From Megamerina dolium (taxonomy: Eukaryota > Arthropoda > Insecta > Diptera > Megamerinidae), in the NCBI GenBank assembly GCA_963854835.1, contig OY978529.1, positions 12,423,139 through 12,487,138 of the forward strand: DNA of 64,000 nt, given 5' to 3'. The notes under the pieces are model-generated. The model did not search any database and was not told the origin of the DNA. It saw nothing but the letters and a program-made list of their open reading frames with translations. Position 1 is the stretch's first letter, and each line of letters starts with the position of its first letter. Below are positions 53,165-64,000 of this stretch, piece by piece. A program made the translations under genes and the position numbers.

Positions 53165-56100
53165 ATGAACAAACATTTGGAAAATATACATCACGATTGT
53201 GGTATTGACGAAGGAGAAAAAATGGCTTCCGAACAACAATCATCAAACGAATTGTGTGGATTAACAGACGTTACAGACATATTATGCGCAGAAGGCGACG
53301 AACTGAATGTGGGTAATACCGAATCAAGTCTCCGGAAACGCAAAGGGAAAATTATATCTTGTGCTAAGGAAACAATTGAAAATGGTAAGATATTTTTATG
53401 CTATAGATATCGTTACACGTTTGAGTATATTTAAAAGTTAAAACTATTCATGAATCTATGTAGTGACGATTGGTATCATGTATTAGTTTTCATAACGACC
53501 TATAATTGCCAACCAGAAAACAGCCTAAGTGATTTTTAATACCTTGCCATGTAATATATTTCATCCGATACATAATTTGTCCATTACACTACTCGAAAAT
53601 TTTTTTCTCTTTTGCGAGTACCTCAAAAAAGTAAGTTTTCTAGAGCCTCGAGTCGCTGAAAAAATCTTGCCTTCGTTCATTTCCCCAAAGAAGCGTTTCG
53701 GGATTCTCTCGAAAAAAATGATTTTTTGCACTTTTTTTAGTTAATGACCAAAAAAAAACGAAAACGGTTTATCCATGTAATATGATTTGCACACTATTCG
53801 AAAGCCGTGGTTTTCTTCTTTTCCGACAATGAGATGTTATGCGATGAAATTCGAAAAGAAGTCATTTTTCACCTTTTTTGAAAATTACTAATTTTCCGTT
53901 GTTCCACTGATATAAAAAGAAAATTATTTCATATATTTTTAAGATTGTAGGTGAGAGATAAATTTAGGCATGATGTTGTTAAAATCAGACGAGAAATGCA
54001 GAAGAAGAAGGAGGCATTAAGTGAAGATCAGAAATTAGATATTAGACACAAACACAAAGCTATCGAACTGAAACTGAAAACAACGTAAGGTTTGTTTTAG
54101 CAGAGATCTAATGTATCTTGAAAATAATGCGAAAAACACGTTTTTCTTTAAAAAAATAAATGAGTGTCATTTTCTTGTTCAGCGAGCCAAACTTAGCCTA
54201 GAAAGCATACTTTTATTAGGTCTTCTTTTTCTGTCGAGTAGAGTTATTGATAAAATAGCATTATCACAAATACTTTACAATTGGCCAACTGAAAAGTAGA
54301 GATATTTACAATTACCTTTTTCAATACAGCGCGCAATTTCAGCCGGTTATTACGTTCGAGAACGCTGTTTACCTTTGCAATTACGGTGCATATGTTATAG
54401 AATTTTTTGCAATTTTGTTGACATTTTCTATATTAAATTTTAAATGCTCATATGTGGTTTTTCCAAGAGAATGAATAATGCTCTGTGTTTGTTTTGCAGC
54501 TTCCAGACAATTACGACGAAAGGTGCCATATGCCGGCCATTTAATGACACCTCGACGTTTATGGCTAAATAAGATTCCAACCCAATGTGATGTCGTGATC
54601 GAATTTCCTGAGAATGCTCCAGATGAAGCGTTGCATTGGTTACTTGCACGTATTCGTTCACAATCTCCATCGGGACTGGAACTGGTAGTACAAGTGAGAG
54701 CCCATGAGAGCACCAGAAGAAATGCTTTCTATATTAGTGCACCAATGAATGTGTAAGCTCTCTGTATATGCACTTATAATAACAATCGCTTCAATAAACA
54801 TATTTATGGTAGTCTCTTTAAAGCCGCTGAGGAAGCACGCTTACCTAAACGCTTACGTCCAGATTTAGGAGGTGCCTTACGTGAATTCACTACACGTGAA
54901 AGTCACTGTTTTCAACAATTAACAAATAACGACGGCAGTTCTGCACTATTCACCTCACAAGAACGTCAGTGGCTGGTGTTGCAAGTTCTTCAGGGGTTAC
55001 GAGCAGGTCAAACCGATATAGAAGCTTTGCAAGGACGAGCAGCTGTTATAGAGGGGCAGAGTATTATTGCAGCTTGGCTGGATAATGGTTTAATTACACA
55101 GATTTTCCCATTACATGAAACACAAAGTTTAATGCAACTGCAAAAGAATTGGGTAAAACAAATTTTTGCACCACAGCCCTTAGGTAACATTTTAAAAACA
55201 TATCTATTATTGATGATCTATGCATAATGTACTCTGTAAATATATTTAAAAGCACGATATTTGTCATTTTACAATATCTTAAATTTATAATATACCACCA
55301 AAGAATTCCCGTTAGTATTAAAAATAGATTGTCGGGTGCCGTAGCTCAGTGGTTAATGTGTTGACCTTCTGATCTATAGGTTGTGGGTTCAATCCCCGGC
55401 TGATGCATAACAAATTGAATATCGAAAAGATTTTTCTTTCGAGCGGTACCCACCTGTCGGCAAGCAATTGGCAATTCTTCCGTCAGTAACAACTTGCCAT
55501 GAAAACGCTTCTTAAAGAACTCTGTGACAAAGCTCAGAAAAAGTGATGTCACAAGAGTTTTGCCGTTCGGAACCGGCTAAAATAAGTAAGTTCCTTCTAA
55601 TAATGTCCAAAATGGACAGAAGAGAAGCTCAGCCAAAGAAACCTTCGTGGCTTATAAGTGCCACACACTCAGCCTATAAGCCACTTTAATAATTGAAAAT
55701 TACCGCATTTTCAAAATAAAATTTACAGATACGTTAAATGCTCAATCCGCTACAACCTGTCATATTTATTGCAATTTGATTAAATTTATTTTATTTGCAG
55801 ATGATATAGCTGAGTATTTTGGCGTCAAAGTGGCACTTTACTTTGCTTGGTTAGGACATTATACTTGCGCCCTAGGTGTTCCTGCTGTACTTGGTACAAT
55901 GCTATATTGTGTGTTATGGGGAAAAGGGCAAACGGCTAAGGATCTCGGACATGTTATTTTTTCACTCTTTAATGTGGCTTGGGCTTCATTATATCTAGAA
56001 GCTTGGAAGAGATATTCTGTAGAATTGGCCTTTCGTTGGGGCACTTTATCAACACCACCAGAGCTTCTTGAGCCACCAAGGCCGCTATATAAGGTTCATA

Positions 56101-59100
56101 TAAATCTAATATTGTCGTGTACGTACATACAAATATACGTATTCACGTACATTTACATTTTTTCAGGGTCCATTGGTTGAAAATAACCTAACAGGTCGTT
56201 TGGAGCCAAAAGAGGCTGCCGCTTGGAAACAGCACATTTTTCGTTATTTTATTAGCTTTCCCATAATTGGATTTTGCTTATTTTTGGTTTTTGTGGTTAT
56301 GTTTCTAATGCTACGTTTTCAGGTATGTCAATTTGAAGTTTTAAAGTTAGCAGGATGCTCAGGACTTTCTTTTTTAAATATTACAACAAAATTTGTTCGA
56401 CTCTTCGTGTTTTTATCTAAGCTGTTACGTGACTGACTAAAATGGAGCATATTGAAAAAAAAGTGAGATGGGACATCGATATAAATCATTTTTCACCAGA
56501 TTGATTTGTTCACATCATATTAAAAATATTGTATACATTGCGAATATATATTTTTTTTTTTTTGCTTGTATATACATAAAATTATGATTTCGTTTGAGTT
56601 TTAGTTATACCATCACTAAATTTATTTTGCAGGATTGGCTGGATCAAAATAACATACCTAATAAAGAGATTGCTCAGAGCGTCTACAATTTGCACAAGGT
56701 TGTTATAATTAATCATTTTTTATTTTTATTTTTTTCTTATTATTATTTTTCCAAATAACAAATCATATGCTATCAGTTATTTAACATTGAGCTAAGTAAG
56801 TAATGTGTAAACTAATTTAAATTCCTGAAGCACATATGATCAAATAAAACTTGAAAAAAAAAATTAAATTCATTTAAATGCTCATGATTAGACTAATTCT
56901 GCTAACCACTGCTAACAAATTTTCTTACATTATTTACAGTAATGCTGTAAGGTAATATATAATATAAATTTTCTTCTTGAAAACAGGATTGGTGGGACTC
57001 GAAATTGCCAGAAGATGGTGTATTTTGCTGTTTAAGTGTTATACCAAAAGTTTTACTTGCTGGGGCTATTACATTAATGGATGAGGCCTACTATAAATTA
57101 GCTGTGTGGCTTAACGATCAAGGTAATTAATAAAAACGAATTTTTTATGTTGAATTTCTGGTAAATTTGTTCTTTGTTACTGTAGAAAATTATCGACTAC
57201 AATCGAAATATGAAAATCATCTTATTGCTAAGGTGGCACTCTTTCAGTTCGTCAATTCGTTTCTGTCTTTGTTTTATATTGCATTTTATCTACGAGATGA
57301 GGACAAATTAAAAGAGGTAAATCATATATGTATCATATATGTAATTATACAGCTTCATTTCGATAACCTTAGTAACAATATTGATTAAGAGGTGTACAAA
57401 TAAATTCTGTCATAAATTATTGACACGAATTATTGGAGACCATCTTTGTACTATACTAAGATTCACATAATTTTCACCCAAAGTCGAATTAATCAATTTG
57501 ACAGCTTCAACAATACTTAAATATTAAACATAATACAACACAATAGCGTAAGTGTTGCTTATCGACATCCATTTCTTATATAAATATAAATATAAATATC
57601 AATGACTGAGCTACAAATACCCAAAATAGCGCCGAAATTGATGCGTTTAAGTATGTTTTTTAATGCAACCAACAGAATTTATTTGTACACCTATTAGTAG
57701 TATGCAAAATTGAAAGTAAATTTAATAAAGAAAGAAAGAAAGAAAGTTGTTATAGATTATTAAAAGCTTATAAAAAATGTCTTACCCCGTCCTAATTATA
57801 TCAGCAACTGGCAGGATTGCTAATATCACGTCAAATAATTGGTAATCTACGTGAATCTGCTGTACCATATATTCTCGAACAATGGAAATTGGCCAAATTA
57901 AGTTTTAACATGTGGGGAGCATTAAGTCCTACGCAAGATTTTGGCAATACAGTAACCATGACCTCGACATTACAAATGAAGGCAGATGATTCGATAAAAA
58001 CTGGTAGTTATACAGAATACAAACCCCTAAAATCGGAAATGGAAACAACCAAGCGAAACATTGGACAAGCTGAAATTGAAAGTTCATTATATAAGGTAAG
58101 TGCATGTATGTATATTAAGGTGACCGTTATTTAGAAAAGAAAATTAAAAACTCGCTCCTGGGCCATAAAATTGTAAGAGGGATTTTTCATCATTTTCTTA
58201 TTATTTAACAACAATATCCTGCTTCTAGAGCTGTGAAATGTAAAGCCAACCATTTCTCCCGAGCATATTTACCCCCTCCATCTGATCCGGGGACTCCTGT
58301 ATGAAATTTACATTTTTGTTAAATACGCTCCCCGGGTGACCCTTATAGCCTAGACAGACGGCAGCCTAATTCCGGATTACCGAGTTAATTCGAATTAACT
58401 CTGGCATTAACTGTAGCAAATCCACATTAACTTTATGAGTTAATTCTCAAAATAAAAGAGGATTAGGGCAATTTGCGATGGCAACACTGCTGAAAATTTT
58501 CTATTATGAATTTTTCTCGATCCATTTTACAAAATATTAGGTGTGTTCGCTTATAAAAAACTTTCAAAAATTGTTAACAGTTTTCAACATGAAAGGTTGG
58601 CGAACAAATAAATCCAGCTGTCAATTATGAACGGTGAATGTGAATTTACAAGTTTCTGATTGAAATTGATAGTGATAGTAATGTAAGTGAGCAGACCTGA
58701 TAAAACAGCAATCAGCCGTTTAGTTAATCCGCAATACTGCCGTTTGTAAGGTTAAAATTTTATTCGGATTAAGTGCACCGGCAATCGGGATTAACGCTGC
58801 CGTCTGTCTAGGCTATTATGCATCTTATGGCAGTATTGCTAAGGAAGTGTAATCTCCGCACGATCTCTTTTACTCGTCTCGTTCTTATAATCTTCGTGCT
58901 CTGCCTAGGTTTTCGAAACGAGACTTAAAAGTATCTATAACAACGAAAAATTGTTTATTTACATTTTCGAATAATGATAAACGTCATAGTAACAAAGTAA
59001 ATCAGTCCGAGAGAAGAATGTATGAACCTCTCGTGTTGAAATAAGTGTGAAGTCCATAGTATAATTAACAAAATAAGGCAATCCGGGAGAGTTATTTTGA

Positions 59101-62100
59101 TGCTCTCATATTGAAATATGTGTATAGATGTAAATCAAAATACAGCATTGTGAAATTTATTTTAGTTACATCAACTTGTAAATATTTTTTAATTGTTGCA
59201 GTAAAGACCTATTGTTTTTCTTTAAAAAATTTTCAAATTAAAAGCTAAAAATTTTGTATTCAACCAGAGGATAAATAAGTTTGACACTGCCTGAATAGAT
59301 TTTGACATTCCTCTTTCATTAATAATTTGACATTATTTTGATATTAATAATAGCCATATCCTCCAAAAAATCATCTTTTCAGACGAGGCTCATTTCCACC
59401 TCGGCGGCTATGTTAACAAGCAAAACTGGTGTATCTGGGGCTCGGAAAATCCACACGTCATTGTTGAGAAGCCAATGCATCCACCGTGAGTCACTGTTTG
59501 GTCCGGTTTATGGGTCGAAAGCATCATCGGGCAGTAGCAGAAGATGGGGATGGAAACACCGAAACCAGTGCTTGGTCTTTCCACCTGAGGTTAGGTCCGC
59601 CTCTTCTGCGTCGTCCATCAGCGGGTTCCGAATATAACACTTTCTTAGCCGGAGTGTGTTCTTCCATTCGCTCGACGTGACCTAGCCAGCTCAGCAGCTG
59701 AATTTTAATGCGGTTAACTACGACAGTGTCGGCATACAGCTCATACAGATCATGGGTGTACCTTATTGATACTTACTTGCCACCAACGCCAATAGGCCCA
59801 AAGATCTTGCGTAGGACTTTTCACACGAAAACTCCGAGCATTCTCTCATCTGAGGTGGAAATTGTCCAAGCTTCGACGCTATGTGTAAGGGCAGTCATGA
59901 TGAAAGACTTGTAGGGTGTGGTTTTCGTTGCTTGAGAGATGGCCCGACTTCTCCATTGCTTACTTAGCCCAAAGTAGCACCTGTTAGTAAGAGTGATCCT
60001 TCATAATATCTTCAGGCTGACGTCATTACTGGTGATTTCTTTGTTTGTTGGTACTAGGTACTCCGTCTTGCCATCGTTCACCGTACGATTCATTCGCCGC
60101 GACTCTCTTTCCAACTCTGACAATACTGTACTGTTCATGCTGATTATGTCAATGTCATCTTCATATGCAACAACATTACACTTTTGTTTAAGGATAGTGC
60201 CATTATGTCGTAGATCAGCAGCTCTTATTATTTTCTCCATAACAGAATTGAAGAACTCGCACGATAACGAATCACATTGTCTGCAACTCCGTTCGATATT
60301 AAACGGCGGGAGAGGTCCTTCTAAATAGATGGTGTGTCGATCTGTTATTCTCCAGGATTTCGCGTAGTGTTAAGCATATGCTTTAATCTTTCACACAGTA
60401 CGCTCGATAGAACCTTGTATGCGATGCTAAGAAGACTTATTCCACGGTTGGTTGGTTGGTTAGTTGAAGTGGTGACTCATCCATGAGTCCAAATAGCGCT
60501 TACGCACCGTTTTGTTACCACATCCTCGCTTCCAACTGTTCGTTAGGTTGTTTGTGTGGGCAGCACGGTTAAATCCAGTTCGTGCTGTTTAAAAACTTTA
60601 GGAGGTTGCTGATGTTTACTTCAGCCAACTCCTCAATGCTGTTGAAGAGTGGTTTGCCTAATGTGTTCATTCTCTGCTTCCAAAGGGCAGGGCATTTACA
60701 AAGAAAGTGGAAGACCGTTTCCTTTTCTTCCACTTGGTTGCAACTGTGACAGAAATCGTTATGGGACAATCCCATTTTGGCCCCTTGTTCTCCGAGGAGC
60801 CAGAAGCCAGTGATGACTGCCGTCAGTCTAGAGACGTTTTTACGGTTCCTGTTTATCAGTAACATTGATTGTTTACCTACTAACTACTACTGCCACAGTG
60901 ACCTACTAGTTTTACATTTCGTAAGACTTTTCCACCTACAATCCGCTATTTGTAGATATTTTGTGTTGATAGCTCTTTTGGCTACGCTCATTGGTTGTGC
61001 AAGAGCCTCTTGCATGGCAGATCCGTTTCTTGCCAGTTCGTCTGCTTTTTCGTTTCCTTCTATGTTCCGGTGTCCCGGAACCCAGATCAATAAAACGTTG
61101 TGCCAGTGTTGTGCAAGTGTATTGAGACTCCTTCTACTTTGTTCCACTAGGAAGGAGGATAAGACTGCTGAGTTTAAAGCCTGAATTGCAGCTTGGCTGT
61201 CCGATATTATAGCTATATTGAGCTTGAATCTGAAGTCTGCGATTAGTATCCTACAAGCTTCCCCGATTGAAAACACATCCGCCCGGAATACGCTAGACAA
61301 ATTGGGGAGGCGCACAGACTTGTCCACTTCCAATCTCGGAATATATACCTGCTCCTACGCCACAATCCATTTTGGGCCATGCTAATCTTCTCTGTATTCC
61401 ACGGTAGTTGGCGCAAATTGTGAGGTCTCCTTTCTTATGTACGGGACAGAGAACACTGACTCTCTAATCATCGGGCATGCTTTCATCCGACTATATTCTA
61501 CTTATGATCTAGTGCATACTGGTGAGAAGCTCATCGCCTTATCGTAGAGAAGTGCTCTCTCCATAAGCTCAGTATACTCTGGACATCTGTAACCAGATTC
61601 CCATTATTGTCACGACAGCAAGAGGCTCCAGGATTTAAACCGCTATTCAGGCGATTGATCTCAAAGAATTTTCGAGACTCATTCCTGTCTACACATCTCT
61701 ATCTCCTTACACTTGCGTCTTTCCAACTCTCTCTTCCTACGCCTGAGAAGACGTCTCTCCGCACTCCTCTTTTCTCTGTACCGCTCCTTAACAGCTCGCC
61801 TGGCACCTGCACGCAGGGTTTTTCTGTAGGCGGCGTCTTTCTTTGCGGTAGCGTCCACTCTGATCACTGATCATACCACTTATTCCTCAGAGGTCGGTAG
61901 AAACCGATGACCTCCTCAGTAACAGTAGTCATGGAGTGGGATATATGTGTCTACTGTGCGTATGTATCATCAAGAGGGAGAGTGTTCTGCATAAGCAGAT
62001 CTGATGGTCGAATGTTTGTTGTTTTAGCAGCATTTCTGTATTCTTTTGAGTTGAATGGACCATGGTCGACCATGTGGTCGAGCGCCTCTGGTACGTAGAC

Positions 62101-64000
62101 CCGTCCATTTTTGGGATAGTCGAGTTGTAAAAGCTATTGCTGTCTCTGGTGGTTGCAGCTTATTGAGATCAAGCTTTCTTTGTGTAGGACTTCGTTTGTT
62201 CTTTGCGACACATAAACGTATTCGCACCTTATCTGCAACAAGGTAGTGATCCGTAATAATGTTGGCACCACGGATCGATTTAACGACCATCATACTGGAG
62301 ACATGCCTTCCGTCGATCATCACGTGTTCAATTTGGTTTTTCGTTCGTTGATCTGGAGACAGCCGCGTCGATTTATGGATGATGACATTCCGACATCGTG
62401 GCGGGGGCAGCGGTCATAAGTTTCCTCAATTCGCTGAAAGAAGTTCTCTTTGGTCGTATCGCCTTTCTCATACGTCAAAGCGTGGGCACATATTAGGCTC
62501 ATGTTGAAAAATTTTGCCTTTATGCGGATTGTTGCCAGCCGATCGTTCACAGGTGTGAAAAGTGAGATAAGATGTCATATTCTCTTACTGACAAAAAATC
62601 CAAATCCGAATTTGTACCTTTCCTCATGACAACTGTACTATATATCACAGGATGCTCTTTTAGAGCAGTCCTGCCCCGTCCATCGCATTTCCTGAAATGG
62701 GGTGATGTCAGCCTTATATTTTTCGTTGACACCAACCAGCACCTTCCTTTCCCGCGACCGGACATTCCAGGTGCATATCGGTAAATCGCTTGGGGGCGTC
62801 GTCAACAAAAGGCGTAGCACGGTTTGATTTTTCATTGAGGGAGATATTTATGTAATGGGTCCCAGAACTGGCTACATGATGGTACCATCTTTACAGAATG
62901 AATGACGTGACAAGTAATGTAGTTTTGCGTCTTGCAATGAATTCAACAAGCATTGCGCTAGCCCCATTATACTATTATTCTTGAGATACATGCATACTCA
63001 GAGAGCGCTTTTAAGACTCTAGAATAATTAAAGAATCATTTTTAGGAGCTCTAGTTCAATTGTAAAGTAAAATAAAGTAATGTAAAAAACGGAGTGCGAT
63101 TAGTCAACACGGATAGCTAAGTATAATATCATATAAAATAGACATATGATTGAGGGAAAAGAGCCTGACTCTCATTCTTTGACATACGCTCCGTTGAAAA
63201 ACTAATTTTTACATATTTCAACGTTACGTTACCTACCAACCCGTTTTGACTAATCTCTCTAATGGTTTTTGTATAAAATGGATAGAAACAGCTTATGCGT
63301 CACCTACTGATTCGTGTTGACTAATCGCGCCATCACACTTTTATGAATCCTTTTTATGAGGACTCATTATGTTTTGCTAGGTTATATATTTTACGCCTCA
63401 ACTTCAATCTTGTAGATGGAGATAGGCGATAAGCATAATCAAGGGAAATGTTGAAGGGATCGGTCGCACATTTCGCCTCTCTAGAAGCGAGATATTACCG
63501 TTGAGTAATAAGAGAAGTGAAGAAAAACATGTTTCCCCATCTATTACTTATGAGTTAGTTATAAAATGTCATTAATCGGGACGAAAATTGCTATTTCTCA
63601 TATTTTTAGTGTATGAAAATATTTATATTTGACCACCTTAATGTATACGTCTGTAGTAATAATGTTGGAAGTTGATTTTGATAATTTCTCAACAGTATGA
63701 TGGAACTTTTTCGGACCATTTGGAAATGTTAGTACAAATGGGCTACGTGGTACTTTTCTCAGCAGCCTTTCCTTTGGCAGGAGTTTGTGCGCTTATCAAT
63801 AATTTGATGGAAATACGTTCGGATGCATTCAAATTAGCTCATGTCCACCAGCGTCCTTTTGGGCAGCGTGTTGCAAATATAGGGACGTGGCAGAATGCGC
63901 TGACCGTTCTATCTCTGGCTGCGGTCATTGTAAATTGTGCACTTATTGGCTTGTCTGGACAAGTATCGCGATTGTGGCCAGGATTAACAACTGCACAAAC
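53165..64000 (+). CDS. Anoctamin (TMEM16) family protein, ANO8/ANO10-like; 3' end outside window
   Basis: Ten exons in compatible phase: 53165-53384, 54500-54752, 54813-55183, 55801-56093, 56167-56322, 56633-56698, 56987-57122, 57186-57316, 57805-58095, 63696-64000 and beyond; 741 residues so far. The ATG at 53165 is the first in frame (a later ATG at 53222 is possible). The cytosolic N-terminus is soluble (VVIEFPENAPDEALHWLLAR). Then comes the conserved DDIAEYFGVKVALYFAWLGH and membrane segments in exon 4 (two), exon 5 (PIIGFCLFLVFVVMFLML), exon 8 (FQFVNSFLSLFYIAFYL) and exon 10 (two), with the family block YDGTFSDHLEMLVQMGYVVL. Anoctamins are ion channels or lipid scramblases; this subfamily is mostly intracellular. 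No disabling lesion seen. Drosophila has a gene of this type (CG15270) that I believe maps near vas. Confidence 0.9.
53948..54085 (+). pseudogene. MADF-like cryptic exon in anoctamin intron 1
   Basis: After an acceptor-like TTTTTAAGATTGTAG comes an open stretch VRDKFRHDVVKIRREMQKKK, SEDQKLDIRHKHKAIELKLK, ending in a donor-like ACG|TAAGG. The Arg/Lys pattern resembles the end of a MADF domain and its flank. It is out of phase with anoctamin exon 1 and meets a stop if joined, so it is not an anoctamin exon. Probably a relic of another gene or transposon. Confidence 0.35.
55332..55668 (+). mobile_element. tRNA-derived SINE in anoctamin intron 3
   Basis: GTCGGGTGCCGTAGCTCAGT, box B GGGTTCAATCCCCGGC (the best preserved here), body, and end GTGCCACACACTC with a changed tail. 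No clear target duplication. It lies between exons ending 55183 and starting 55801. Confidence 0.88.
58346..58815. mobile_element. 0.47 kb TIR element (PIF/Harbinger-type MITE), complete copy
   Basis: The left end TAGCCTAGACAGACGGCAGC and its inverted match at the right, with TTA on both sides. Same family as 44285-45664. Inside anoctamin intron 9. No ORF. Confidence 0.85.
59090..59342. repeat. Fold-back family arm and core end
   Basis: GTGTATAGATGTAAATCAAA and the ACATCAACTTGTAAATATTT segment match the arm at 2320-2590. 59278-59310 (GTTTGACACTGCCTGAATAG) matches the core end. Arm and core are adjacent as at 2590/2603. Confidence 0.55.
59343..59510 (+). pseudogene. Tc1/mariner-superfamily transposase, catalytic-core fragment
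   Basis: IIFSDEAHFHLGGYVNKQNW, CIWGSENPHVIVEKPMHPP, a stop, then VTVWSGLW. Contains the first catalytic Asp (SDEAHF). It appears to be the same family as the C-terminal fragments at 12612 and 15604. Only about 55 codons. Confidence 0.7.
59540..62970 (-). pseudogene. RTE-type LINE in anoctamin intron 9, interrupted by another LINE
   Basis: Parts 59540-60447 and 61395-62970 belong to the family of 17050-19822. Leftward: ICTWNVRSRERKVLVGVNEK, a decayed endonuclease (NDRLATIRIKAKFFNMSLIC, GRHVSSMMVVKSIRGAN), linker KKDAAYRKTLRAGARRAVKE, RT with AADLRHNGTI and VVAYEDDIDIISMNS, where the catalytic YADD has become YEDD. A LINE at 60448-61394 sits in the RT region with a 10 bp target duplication. 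Heavily mutated. Confidence 0.8.
60448..61394 (-). pseudogene. 5'-truncated RNase H-type LINE nested in the RTE copy
   Basis: TATTCCACGG is repeated exactly at 60438-60447 and 61395-61404. The 3' tail is CAAC-type (TTGGTTGGTTGG on the plus strand at 60448). Coding on the minus strand starts within RNase H: SSVFRADVFSIGEACRILI, IAIISDSQAAIQALNS, VLLIWVPGHRNIEGNEKADE. It then runs through a frameshift to the Cys-rich end FCHSCNQVEEKETVFHFLCK and a stop at 60569. Length 947 bp. Confidence 0.9.
62971..63695. other. Right end of anoctamin intron 9
   Basis: AT-rich with no recognised repeat; ends in the acceptor ATTTCTCAACAG before exon 10. Confidence 0.5.

Overview
The window is eukaryotic, AT-rich, intron-bearing and full of transposon relics. 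The gene set points to a higher dipteran fly. The germline helicase gene vasa shares its first three coding exons with a second gene, solo, and vig lies just upstream on the opposite strand. In Drosophila these three genes form one nested locus. The large introns, the transposon load and the displaced vig suggest a non-Drosophila fly, plausibly a tephritid fruit fly; this placement is inference.

Layout. (1) 1-981: last two exons of an unrecognised polyglutamine protein (+). (2) 982-27.3 kb: a gene-poor transposon sink. It holds a fold-back repeat, RTE-type LINE fragments, tRNA-derived SINEs, two near-identical inverted Tc1 elements, a 3.0 kb tandem duplication carrying an RNase H-type LINE, a mariner deletion derivative, a solo LTR, and a degenerate PIF/Harbinger element with its Myb-like and transposase ORFs. 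(3) 28.2-43.4 kb: vig (-), vas (+) and solo (+). Exons could be joined in phase throughout: Vasa 601 aa, SOLO 694 aa, Vig 409 aa. The two RecA lobes of Vasa are separated by a 6.2 kb intron of repeats, and the last intron holds a Tc1 element with a SINE inside it. (4) 43.5-53.1 kb: a second repeat-rich spacer with a tandem duplication, an array of 0.5 kb TIR elements, a LINE, mariner and RTE remnants. (5) 53.2 kb to the end: an anoctamin of the ANO8/ANO10 type (+), ten exons visible and continuing out of the window, with a 5.6 kb ninth intron built of nested transposons.

How the genes work together: vas and solo use one promoter. The donor at 30561/30562 is joined either to 30865 (solo, which ends and is polyadenylated before 33.0 kb) or to 33050 (vas). 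Both acceptors preserve the frame, so splicing against polyadenylation would decide between an RNA helicase of germ plasm and a meiotic cohesion protein. vig is divergent from them, with start codons 530 bp apart. No complete, uninterrupted transposase or reverse transcriptase was found, so the transposons here look dead. Exact target-site duplications date several insertions relative to each other.

No rRNA, true tRNA, CRISPR array or prokaryotic features were seen. All homology statements are from reading the translations; no database search was run.
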